In this document: positions 44,895 through 61,555 of the stretch, piece after piece
Layout: each line of letters opens with the position of its first letter
How positions within the stretch are numbered: position 1 is the stretch's first letter
Assembly (NCBI GenBank): GCA_038501785.1
Contig: JBAMJR010000051.1
Span: 593,501 to 657,500, forward strand
Length of the DNA: 64,000 bases
Reading direction: 5' to 3'
Source of the DNA: Myoxocephalus aenaeus
Lineage: Eukaryota > Chordata > Actinopteri > Perciformes > Cottidae
The notes under the pieces: generated by a model
What the model was told of the DNA's origin: nothing
The model's input: the letters and a program-made list of their open reading frames with translations, nothing else
Database searches by the model: none
Position numbers and translations under genes: made by a program

Positions 44895-45838
44895 AAAATC
44901 CCTTTTCCTGTCCTGTTCGTGACTTTCATGGACAGGATATCTAGGCGCAGCCAGGGGGCGGAGAAGATCCGGTTCGGGAATCTCGGGATCGCATCTCTGC
45001 TGTTCGCGGATGATGTGGTCCTGTTTGCTTCCTCGGACCGTGACCTCCAGCATTCACTGGGGCGTTTTGCAGCCGAGTGTGAAGCGGCAGGGATGAGCGT
45101 TAGCACCTCCAAATCTGAGGCCATGGTGCTCTGCCGGAAACCGGTGGACTGCTCCCTCCAGGTGGGGACAAACTGCCTACCCCAAGCGAAGGAGTTCAAG
45201 TATCTCGGGGTCTTGTTCACGAGTGAGGGTAAGGTGGAGCGTGAGATCGATAGGCGGATCGGTGCGGCTGCAGCAGTAAAACAGGCGCTGTACCGGTCCG
45301 TCTTGGTGAAGAGGGAGCTGAGCCGGAAGGCGAAGCTCTCCATTTACTGGTCGGTCTACGTTCCAACCCTCACCTATGGTCACGAACTCTGGGTCGTGAC
45401 CGAAAGAACGAGGTCTCGGATACAAGCGGCCGAAATGAGCTTCCTCCGTAGAGTGGCCGGGCTCAGCCTTAGAGATAGGGTAAGGAGCTCGGACATCAGG
45501 AGGGAGCTTGGAGTCGAGTCGCTGCTCCTTCGTGTCGAAAGGAGTCAGCTGAGGTGGTTCGGGCATCTAGTCAGGATGCCTCCTGGACGCCTCCCATTAG
45601 AGGTTTTCCAGGCACGTCCAACTGGTAGGAGGCCCCGGGGAAGACCGAGGACACGCTGGAGGGATTATATCTCCCGGCTGGCCTTGGAACGCCTCGGGGT
45701 CCCCCAGGATGAGCTGGAAAGTGTTGCGGGTGAGAGGGAAGCCTGGGTCGGCCTGCTGAACCTGCTGCCACCGCGACCCGACCCCGGATAAGCGGTCGAA
45801 AATGGATGGATGGATGGATGGAAAATCCCTTTTCTGTT
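44895..45838 (+). mobile_element. 5'-truncated RTE-clade (Rex3-like) LINE with target-site duplication
   Basis: An open frame to the TAA at 45789-45791 encodes the C-terminal part of a reverse transcriptase: LLFADDVVLFASS (catalytic DD), YLGVLFTSEGKVEREIDRR, SIYWSVYVPTLTYGHELW, RWFGHLVRMPPGRLP and GRPRTRW. The element ends in (GATG)n repeats at about 45803-45821, the tail type reported for Rex3/RTE elements. Both ends carry near-identical AAAATCCCTTTTC(C)TGT copies (44895 and 45822), so this is a target-site duplication. It is 5' truncated and therefore immobile by itself. Its GC content is clearly higher than the flanks. Confidence 0.85.
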
Positions 45839-46059
45839 CCGGTTTTCCTTTAAGTAATGAGAGACGTGTGTTTAAAGAAGAGCACAATGCAGGATTTAAC
45901 AGTATTAGTACGACAATAAATATGCTAGAAACACAGCAGTTATTCATCAGCTGAGTTATTGTTGTTGTGAACACAATTCTCATGTTGGAGTTTATATTTG
46001 ATTTAAATGTCCTGATGAAAGTCTGCTTTTGTTGTTTTGTGGCGCGAACAAAGATCCAG

Positions 46060-46322
46060 GCTCTCATCAAACGCTCTAAAGATGACGTCATATAGTTTAA
46101 TTTTTTTTATTCAACTTTATTTTTTACAATTTAATACTTACATTGCACGTGAATCAGTTGGCAAAGTAACGTAAAACGATATAAAACTAATTCGTGTGTA
46201 TTTGTGTGTGTTTTTTTTTTAGCCTCGCCCTTTTTTTGTGTGCGCATACGTCACTTCCCGTGTCTCGCGGTCTTCCTTCCGCCACGCGCACCACCATGCC
46301 TCTTTCCGACTCGGCAGCAAAG
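46060..46322 (+). promoter_or_regulatory. Duplicated rps11 promoter in front of the pseudogene
   Basis: Similar to 40876-41142: shared AAAACGATATAAAAC, GCATACGTCACTTCCCGTGT and TCTTTCCGACTCGGCAGCAA. This copy has a perfect TGACGTCA at 46083-46090 where the original has TGACATCA. It probably still starts transcription, which would explain snoRNA expression from the dead host; this is an inference. Confidence 0.65.
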
Positions 46323-46913
46323 ATGGTGGATGCACAAGTAAGTTCAGGAAAACGTGGTGTGCCTTAACGTGGTCTTCATACACAACAACGAGCCGTCTTA
46401 AACCTCAGAGATAGTTTTATATCTGGCTTTTTTGTTGTTGCCGTTCTGCATACCATCGTGTAGCGTTAAACTAGCCGGAATTATAACTAGGATAGCTTAG
46501 CCTGCTACCACTTAACATTATCTTCTAGCAGAACATTGTTTTGTATACACTGTTAACAGTAATTCCATTTTAAATACATTTCCCATCAATTTTGTTGAGG
46601 TGTTTTTGCTCCTTAATTAAAAGAAGTCGGTCTTGAACTAACTTTAGTTTTCTTTCCTTCCTGCACGTGTCTGTGTGGACGGCCATGTTAACGTCGATGT
46701 TTCCTTCTTTCACAGACCGAGAAGGCTTATCAGAAACAGCCCACCATCTTCCAGAACAAGAAGCGTGTTCTGGTTGCAGATGTCATGGAAAAGCCCCCTT
46801 GCGACCACAAAAGTGTGGGGCTGGGCTTCAAAACCCCAAGAGAGGTAACTTGAATTATTCAGAAAAGTATCCAAACTAATGTAGAATAATTTGGCGTTTA
46901 TGTCCTTTGTTGG

Positions 46914-46993
46914 CTGCAAATGATGTTTTCTCACGATGGTCTTCCAAGCCTTCAGGGTTCTGACGATAGTGCCTTTTGGCAATGCTGATGCAG
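46914..46993 (+). ncRNA. SNORD35-like C/D-box snoRNA, copy 4 (pseudogene intron)
   Basis: By eye identical over all 80 nt to the copy at 41855-41934, although the neighbouring exon copies have decayed. Boxes, terminal stem and guide are intact. Confidence 0.83.
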
Positions 46994-47346
46994 TGACAAG
47001 AGTAGATATATTACCATATTGTTTTATAGCAACGCAATGTACACGGTGTAACACTAATCATATTTTATTTGTGCTTTTACCAGGCTATTGACGGCACTTT
47101 AATTCCGTCTGTGTGTTTGCTCTACAGGTGTGGTGATAAATGAAGATGCAGAGGACCATCGTTATCAGACGTGACTACCTGCTTTACATCCGCTTCGAGA
47201 AGAGGCACAAATTGCTTCAGGTACTACGCTGCTAATGTGCTTTTAATTCAAAACACAGTCTGGAATTTAGATTTCTGCGTTAAGAGGCGGTAGACCATCG
47301 TGACGTAGAGACTCCGGCTCTAGACCGGCTCAAAGGTGATGTGTCT

Positions 47347-47413
47347 GGTCCTTGATGAAAAACATGCACCACGCTGACTGTGATGAAAACCCCAACCACA
47401 AGTATCTGAGACC
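47347..47413 (+). ncRNA. Second C/D-box snoRNA-like element, copy 1
   Basis: A 67-nt element: terminal stem GGTC/GACC (extended by GTG...CAC outside), C box TTGATGA, D' box CTGA, C' box GTGATGA, D box CTGA. The segment before D' (CATGCACCAC) is antisense to GTGGTGCATG of 18S rRNA, the site methylated under SNORD32 guidance in human (G1328). Not found in the intact rps11 gene. The family is not recognised with certainty. Confidence 0.7.
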
Positions 47414-47863
47414 TCCACACATCACCTTCTGTAGTCTGGTCTGAGTCGGCCCACCTGACTGGCTCTGTTGCTTTAAAGCAATGTGTACGGTGGGATGCTA
47501 ACCATATTTTATTTGTGCTTTTACCAGGATATTGATGGCACTTGCATTGAGATTTCACTGCAATGTTCATGGAAAATTCTGAAACGCACATATTTAAATT
47601 CCTTCTGTGTTTGGTCTACAGGTGTGGTGATAAATGAAGATGCAGAGGTCCATTGCTATCAGACGGGACTACCTGCATTACGTCCACAAGTACAACATCT
47701 TTAAGAGGCACAAGAACATCTGCCAATCTGTCACCTTGCTTCAGGTACTACGCCGCTAACGTGCTTTTAATTCTAAACACGTAACAGTCTGACATTTAGT
47801 TTTCTGCCTGAAGAGGGGTAGACTGTCGTGACATAGAGACTCCGGCTCAAAGGTGATGTGTCT

Positions 47864-47930
47864 GGTCCTTGATGAAAAACATGCACCACGCTGACTGTGA
47901 TGAAAACCCCAACCACAAGTATCTGAGACC
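47864..47930 (+). ncRNA. Second C/D-box snoRNA-like element, copy 2
   Basis: Identical by eye to 47347-47413. It lies about 120 bp upstream of the kpnb1-like relic exon, suggesting that a kpnb1 intron was the source. Confidence 0.7.
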
Positions 47931-48050
47931 TCCACACATCACCTTCTGGAGTCGGCCCACCTGACTTGCTCTGTTGTGTTAAATCATTTACATATACTGA
48001 TCGGACTGTTTGTCCTGAATGAGGTTTAACGTGTTCGTTTCCGTGTTCAG

Positions 48051-48133
48051 ACGGACTACGACATGGTGGACTACCTGACTAAGCTGAGGGAGGCTGCCTG
48101 GAGGCCTGAAGGGGGACCAGGACCACGTGCACG
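48051..48133 (+). pseudogene. Relic exon of importin beta 1 (kpnb1)
   Basis: An acceptor (GTGTTCAG) is followed by codons for TDYDMVDYLTKLREA, matching the conserved C-terminal KPNB1 stretch DYDMVDYLNELRE. After an internal deletion and frame change, further bases can be read as LKGDQDHVH, also kpnb1-like, before a GTAAG donor. With its splice sites and upstream intron it is a piece of a genomic copy, not cDNA. Only this exon is present. Confidence 0.75.
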
Positions 48134-49063
48134 GTAAGAGATTACGTGGTTGTGAGCGACGTCGGTTCCTCCTCCTGACGGAAGTGTGTCAGGTGGATTT
48201 TACGATGTCGCAGATTAAAGAGTCTGTTTCACCCAGAATGCTTCAGGCTTCGGCCAAAACTACAGCTTCCTGGTTTTGCTAGACTCGACAAAATAAAAAC
48301 AATTGACAATGATGAAATGTGCTGCTTCTGGAATGTTCTCAGCTTTGTCTTCTTCCTCTCTGTATCATCTTCTTCCTCGCTGTATCTTCCTCCTCACTTT
48401 CTCTGCCACCTCCCTGTATGATCTTCCTCTTCGAGCAGGGGGTAAATGGTGGATGCAGAAGTACGTTTAGGAAAACGGCATGATGTGCCATTACATGGTC
48501 TTTATACAAACCACGAGCCGTGTTAAACCTCAGATAGTTTTACATCTGGCTTTTTTGTTATTGCCGTTATGTATACATCATGTAACGTTAAACTAGCCGG
48601 AATGATACCTAGCATATCTTAGCCTGCTACCACTTAACATTAACTTCTAGCAGAACATTGCTTTATATGCACTGTTAACAGTAATTCACTTTTAATACAT
48701 TCCCCATCAATTTTTTTTTTACCAAGGTGCAGTTTCAGCTACGGCTAAGGGTGGGTTTTAGTGCTTAGAGTCTGTCTTGAACTAACGCTAGTCATCTTAG
48801 TGAGGCCCGGCGGAGTTATGTGGTTGTGTCCTTCCTGCGTGTGGACGGCCATGTTAACGTTGATTCTTTCTTTCACAGACCGAGAAGGCTTATCAAACAG
48901 CCCACCATCTTCCAGAACAAGAATTTTCTGGTCGCAGGAGTCAAGGAGAAGCTACCACAAAAGTGTGGGTCTGGGCTTCAAAACCCCAAGAGAGGTAACT
49001 TGAATTATTCAGAAAAGTATCCAAACTAATGTAGAATAATTTGGCGTTCATGTTCTTTGTTGG

Positions 49064-49143
49064 CTGCAAATGATGTTTTCTCACGATGGTCTTCCAAGCC
49101 TTCAGGGTTCTGACGATAGTGCCTTTTGGCAATGCTGATGCAG
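49064..49143 (+). ncRNA. SNORD35-like C/D-box snoRNA, copy 5 (pseudogene intron)
   Basis: Identical by eye over 80 nt to copies 1 and 4. Confidence 0.83.
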
Positions 49144-49554
49144 TGACAAGAGTAGAGATATTGTTTTATAGCAAAGCAATGTGCACGGTGTAACACTTAC
49201 CATATTTTATTTGTGCGTTTACAAGGCTATTGACGGCACTTGCAGTGAGTTCACTGCAATGTCCATGGAAAATTCTGAAAAACGCTTGTTTAAATTCCTT
49301 CTGTGTGTTTGGTCTACAGGTGTGGTGATGAATGAAGATGCAGAGGGCCATCGCTATCAGACGTGACAACCTGCATTACATCCGCTTTAAGAGGCACAAG
49401 AACATCTGTCCATCTGTCACCTTGCTTCAGGTACTACGCTGCTGATGTGCTTTTTAATTCAAAACATGGAATAGTCGGAAATTTAGTTTTCTGTCTGAAG
49501 AGGCGGTAGAATGTAGAGACTCCGGTTCTAGACCGGCTCAAAGGTGATGTGTCT

Positions 49555-49621
49555 GGTCCTTGATGAAAAACATGCACCACGCTGACTGTGATGAAAACCC
49601 CAACCACAAGTATCTGAGACC
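49555..49621 (+). ncRNA. Second C/D-box snoRNA-like element, copy 3
   Basis: Identical by eye to the copies at 47347 and 47864. All three lie within a longer repeated block that runs from about 60 bp upstream to 55 bp downstream. Confidence 0.7.
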
Positions 49622-50002
49622 TCCACACATCACCTTCTGTAGTCTGGTCTGAGTCGGCCCACATGACTGGCTCTGTTGCTTTAAAGCAATGTGTATGGTG
49701 GGATGCTAACCATATTTTATTTGTGCTTTTACCAGGCTATTGACGGCACTTACATTGAGATTTCACTGCAATGTCCATGGAAAATTCTGAAACGCACTTG
49801 TATTTAAATTCCTTCTGTTTTTGGTCTACAGGTGTGGTGACTACCTGCATTACAACCGCTTTGAGAAGAGGCACAAGAACATCTGTCACCTTGGTTCAGG
49901 TAATACGCTGCTCACTTGCTATTAATTCAAAACACGGAACAATTGGAAATGATGTTTTCCAGACTTCACATGGTTTTATCTGGCCAAAAAGTTAATAACT
50001 TG

Positions 50003-50082
50003 CTGCAAATGATGTTTTATCACGATGGTCTTCCAAGCCCTCTGGGTTCTGACGACAGCGCCTAATGGCAATACTGATGCAT
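50003..50082 (+). ncRNA. SNORD35-like C/D-box snoRNA, copy 6 (pseudogene intron)
   Basis: Corresponds to the intron-3 type (copy 2, 42557). The guide ATCACGATGGTCTTCCAAGC and the CGCC-TAAT-GGCA hairpin are kept, with a few substitutions elsewhere. Confidence 0.78.
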
Positions 50083-50510
50083 TGGCGTGACAATCCTACT
50101 GAAGATTGAAAGAGTTCACTTTAATGTCCATGGAAAATTCTGAAAAACACTTGTATTTAAATTCCTTCTGTGTGTTTGGTCTACAGGTGTGGTGTTAAAT
50201 GAAGATGCAGAGGACCATCGTTATCGGACGTGACTACCTGAATTACATCCGCAAGTACAACCGAAGAGGCACAAGAACATCTCTGTCCATCTGTCACCTT
50301 GCTTCAGGTACTACGCTGCTCACTTGCTATTACTACAAAACAGTCGGAAATTTTGTTTTACATACAGGAAATTGATATGCAAACGGTTTGAAAAATAGTG
50401 CTGTTGTGTTTACCCATAGATGACTGCATATAACAAATTGTCCTAATATAGGACTGTTGGCCAGATGTCAGCTCATGTGGTTTTATCTGGCCCAAAAAGT
50501 TGATGACTTG

Positions 50511-50591
50511 CTGCAAATGATGTTTTACTCACGATGGTCTTCCAAGCTCTAGAGCTCTGACGAAAACTGCCTTTGGCAAACACTGATGCAG
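50511..50591 (+). ncRNA. SNORD35-like C/D-box snoRNA, copy 7 (pseudogene intron)
   Basis: Corresponds to the intron-4 type (copy 3, 43066), with one base deleted between guide and D'-like box. Terminal stem CTGCA/TGCAG and both boxes are intact. Confidence 0.8.
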
Positions 50592-50811
50592 CTTAGCTTT
50601 AAACCTCCTGCTCAAATCGGCTTTATCGGCTTGGTCTTGAACAGATGTATCCCAACCACTGTTTAATATATATTTGTGTTTCTGCAGAGACGTCACCGTT
50701 GGAGACATTGTCACTGTTGGAGAGTGCCGACCACTCAGCAAGACCGTGAGGTTCAACGTCCTCAAAGTGACAAAGGCTGCCGGCGCCAAGAAGCAGTTCC
50801 ACAAGTTTTAG

Positions 50812-52625
50812 GTGTGACTGAACAGGAAGGCTGCTGTTGGCCACTTGTCTCGCTGTCAAATAAAGAAAATCTTGTTTAAATTACGCTTTCTGTGTTTTGT
50901 CGTCAACCCTGAAATTCATTTAACACCAAAGAATAAATGTGAAAAAACTGAATGTTTTAGTACAAATTATGATTTAGGACTCATTAAAATCAGTGGGGTC
51001 TCTTAAAGTGGTTATTCAAAATCCTAATTTGCAAGTTGTAAATATTTTAATGGAAATTGTAACTTGTATTTTCTACGAGGTAGTGATCAAGGTCAAATGT
51101 CTTCTAAGATTATTTGTCGTAGATCTGAAATCCAGTAAAATGAAACCTGACAACAGTGACATGGCAGCGTTGTAATTGTTGACCTGCTGTCTGACAGTCC
51201 AACATAATTTTATTAAATCAGTCCAAGTAGAAGCACTACCAAGACTACGGTAAAGCCCAGAATTTACTATTAAATACAAAAGGCCCCTCTCACTTCTGTC
51301 TAGATACGTGTGACCAGTCTTTCTATAATAAATACTCCCAATGTAGTGAATCTGAATGCTTAGCTTAAAAACCATTGCATAAAAGACTATTAAACTAGCA
51401 AAAAAAGGTACCGTACATAAAACTGACAGTTTCTTCATCTGTTAAATTATGCGTGAATAATATAATTGCTCATGTTGCTCCCTGGTCAAAGACGGTTAAC
51501 TTATAGCTTGTAAGCCTTGGGTGTCTCAAACTGTGGCACAGCTGCATTGACTCTTTCCCTATCTATTACACTGAGTATTCATCTGCTTTTCAAAACACAC
51601 GCAGCCCGCACAGTGCTGTGTGTGAAGGTAACAAGACTCTCCAGTAAAGAAAGTGGACCAGTTTGGCTCAACGGACAGCAAAACATCTAGAAACAAAGAG
51701 TGAAATGTGTTCTTTTTTATATTCATCATAAATGAACTAAACAGGACACTTGGTGTCAAACATCCATCATATTGCTTCCCCTGTGTTGAACATTTCTACT
51801 TTTTAGGTCACACTTCAATCATTTCATTAATTATTCAGAAAACCCTGTTTAAGTCAATCATGTTAAGAATCACCTTAATGGCACCAATTCACAAAATTAA
51901 GCATATAAAGCAAGTTCAACTTGGTTTTCAAATATGCAAAAAGGAAGGTTTGACAATAAATAAATAGTTTGTTGATAAGGTTAATTACATTTGCAACACA
52001 AATAAAAGGTCATTTAAAATGAACTTTACGAAATTCAGTGAGATTCGAACAACCAAATAAATTAATATGACAAAAGAGACGTTTTTGAATATAATTGTGT
52101 ACGAGAGGGAAAGATTTACAAAAAAAAAACTGCATAAAATGAAAGGCATTGGAAATCAGAATTATTTGTAGTATTTGTCTAAAATCACTGTTTTAAAAGA
52201 TGACCCCTGGTGGATCGAACCCTTCACCATAAACCCGACGCGCAAGCAAATATAAATGCAGTGTCACGCCTCATTCACCATGTTGCTTTTCATTTGTTAT
52301 TTAACAAATTAAAGCTTAATATTTAGTAGAAGGTATTGCAAAAGCTTTAAACAGCTTTGTTAGTTTCCTGCCTATTGATGGGTTGACTTTTTTTTTTTTT
52401 TTAAACAGCAACCCACCGAATAAAAGAAACACTGAATTCTGCACAATATATATTTTGGGCTCTACAAAAACATTTCGTTAACATCGGTAGGCAATGGCTA
52501 ATGGGTACCAAACATTTGATAAACATCTGTAGGCAAAGGCTCGTAGTTACCGAACGTTTTGTAAACATCGGTAGGCACTTATTTGTTTTAAAGCCACCCA
52601 AACTGATCACAAATGTCTACTCCGT
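50812..52625. other. Duplication right arm and intergenic DNA
   Basis: 50812-51450 is the copy of the rps11 3' flank. 51455-51640 is an inverted relic of the promoter region of the Ig-like gene at 62.6 kb. 51650-52625 is AT-rich and holds the presumed 3' UTR of the B7-like gene; a short A/C/G-TAAACAT-CGGTAGGCA motif repeats around 52475-52580. No exon seen. Confidence 0.6.
51455..51640 (+). repeat. Inverted copy of the 5' region of the Ig-like gene
   Basis: Matches the reverse complement of about 62720-62895, including CTTGTAAGCCTTGGGTGTCT, GCAGCTGCATTGACTCTTTCC-type sequence and GCCCGCACAGTGCTGT. No coding sequence follows at the expected distance (about 51790), so only the promoter/5' region survives. 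Confidence 0.8.
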
Positions 52626-59739
<7,114 letters not shown>

Positions 59740-60035
59740 GACGGGAACGCAACTAATGTACAAACAAAACTCTTTTTTTTTAAAGTGGATTGAAAAAAGA
59801 AAGAAAGAAGAAAGTGCAGCGCGTGAAGTCGAGTTAAAGGTCCGCGTCCACGGAGCGAGTCAGGCCGCGTTCACTGTTCATTCAGACTTCTTATGGGAGG
59901 AGTCTGTGGGTTTACTTTCGATCTCTCATTGGATGATCCGTTCATGGGGGCGGGGCTATTTGTAGTCTTGGCCTGGATGAATGGAGAGGTGCAAAAGTTG
60001 ACCTGAACACCTGTTATTGTTGGTTTTCTTTCTTT

Positions 60036-60036
<1 letters not shown>

Positions 60037-60108
<72 letters not shown>
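60037..60108. repeat. (TA)n microsatellite
   Basis: About 72 bp of TA repeat. Confidence 0.95.
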
Positions 60109-60113
<5 letters not shown>

Positions 60114-60808
60114 AAACACTATACAATGAGGATTTGCTGAGAATAGTTTAGATTGATTCCGCAGGAACTCAGTATCACATGAGGAAAACCACACATGTGC
60201 AGTGTGATATCAGCTTTCAATTGATTTTGATGATGAAAATATTGATGTTGATTTCCTAATTTACTTTTCATATCAATTCTGCTTTAACCATTTTTGCTGA
60301 TGATTCATTGTCAAAGGAAACAAATGACTGGATTAAGTATTTAATTGTCGAGCCACATACGTTAAAGTGACATACAATTTATCCAATCAGCGCCCTAAAA
60401 AAGACTCACGGTTATTTCTGTCCCCAAAAGCATGACTCAACTGGATCGGCAAAATCAGTGGGCAGATTATGAGAGAAATTAAACCGCATGTGTAAAAAAC
60501 AAAAAGTAAAAGCAGTTAAAGATACTGCTGACAGCAAATTAAAAAATAATTTACCTACACATTTAAAGGTCAACCAAACTTAAAAAAATACAGAAGATTA
60601 AAGCCATTTGATGATTTATTTTAAATCATCTTCTACTAGATTAACTGTACAAAAGACCGTCTGCTATTCGGATAGCAAAGCTGCCCACAAGGGTTACATA
60701 AAGAAAAACAGCAAATATTGATTTTTTTTTTTTTCGTTTTTCATGTTGACCGTTTTTCTCCATATACAGATGTCTTTAAGCCCGTTTCCGCCACAAAAAA
60801 ATAAATAA

Positions 60809-60925
60809 AAAATGAGATAATAAAGTCGAAATTATGAGATAAAAAGTATAATAATGAGATAAAAAGTCATAATAATGAGATAAAAAGTCATAATAATGAG
60901 ATAGAAAGTCGAAATTATGAGATAG
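60809..60925. repeat. 21-bp AT-rich minisatellite
   Basis: Tandem ATAATGAGATAAAAAGTCAT units, with GAAATTATGAGATA variants at both ends that suggest a palindromic dispersed element. Confidence 0.8.
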
Positions 60926-61138
60926 TGAGTGTGCATGCGCTTCAGTGACGCTGGCTTTTCTCCTTCCTGTTATCTGCGCCATCTTCACAAGTCTCCTCTT
61001 CCCCTCGCCGGTCTAATCATGCAAACGATATGCAGGCCGCAGCCTCCGCCAACACTCAACACCGTTAAACGTTGTCTTAACGTCCCTCAAACTCCACAAC
61101 ATGTATTGTGAAAGATATCCGAGACAATGATGAACCAT

Positions 61139-61420
61139 CAGATCTTGATTTAAACATTTATTTCTATAAGTTTGTAAAACAGAATGTAACAAATTAATAC
61201 ACAGATGTAAATTCACTGTATTCTTGATTATTATTAAAATAATAGTGAAACATTTTAAATGCAGCAACAAATTGATCAAAACCTGAATTGAAAATAGTCT
61301 GAAATGTACATAGTGATAAACACATAATTAAATGTAATATATATCAGTGTGCATTCCTATTATATTTAGGCATATGTTTAATTCAAATGTCATTAGTGTT
61401 ATTATAATTTGAGCAAAGGA
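61139..61420 (+). repeat. Inverted repeat, left arm
   Basis: Diverged inverted copy of about 62960-63178: GATCTTGATTTAAACAT, AGTTTGTAAAACAGAATGTA and ATATCAGTGTGC are shared in reverse complement. The arms enclose the whole Ig-like gene. Confidence 0.75.
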
Positions 61421-61555
61421 TGATAACATTTTTATAGATTTCAATCAAATGTATTGGCAAAGCAGGAACACACACAGGTTATAGGGCAAATATTTGAATA
61501 CATGATTACATTTTTGTTTTTGTCAAAACCAGTGACCTCCCCATTAATAACTGCG

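Larger units (their letters stand above)
46323..50811 (+). pseudogene. Degenerate, internally amplified rps11 copy (snoRNA host relic)
   Basis: It keeps introns, so it arose by DNA duplication, not retroposition. Exon 1 copies lie at 46323-46337 and about 48448-48463. Exon 2 copies lie at 46716-46844 (in frame but 4 codons short and altered) and 48879-48994 (frame-shifting deletions). Exon 3 is reduced to its first 17-25 bases at about 47084, 47529, 49226 and 49737. Exon 4-like copies lie at 47128-47220, 47622-47744, 49320-49430, 49832-49899 and 50187-50307. Four of these share a 2-nt deletion in the GTGGTGACCAAAATCAAG equivalent; the one at 49832 has lost that stretch. A nearly perfect exon 5 lies at 50688-50811, with AATAAA at 50859-50864. 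No intact S11 protein can come from it. Confidence 0.92.
59740..61555. other. Intergenic region between the two Ig genes
   Basis: The promoter of the B7-like gene should lie just right of 59740 (CpG-bearing 59800-59960). (TA)n at about 60037-60108. A tandem ATAATGAGATAAAAAGTC minisatellite at 60809-60925, of a kind often found in fish dispersed repeats. The left arm of an inverted repeat at 61139-61420. No exon seen. Confidence 0.6.

Noticed and set aside
45177..46091. Minus-strand open frames over the RTE element
   Set aside because: They are antisense shadows of the reverse-transcriptase frame, which has the recognisable FADD motif on the plus strand.
46716..46844. In-frame second rps11 exon 2 as evidence for a functional paralogue
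   Set aside because: Exon 3 is truncated and all exon 4 copies are frame-shifted or deleted, so no S11 protein can be made.
52195..52240. tRNA or tRNA-derived SINE on the minus strand
   Set aside because: Only a GGTTCGATCC B-box-like motif is present; no A box, no cloverleaf stems and no SINE body were found.
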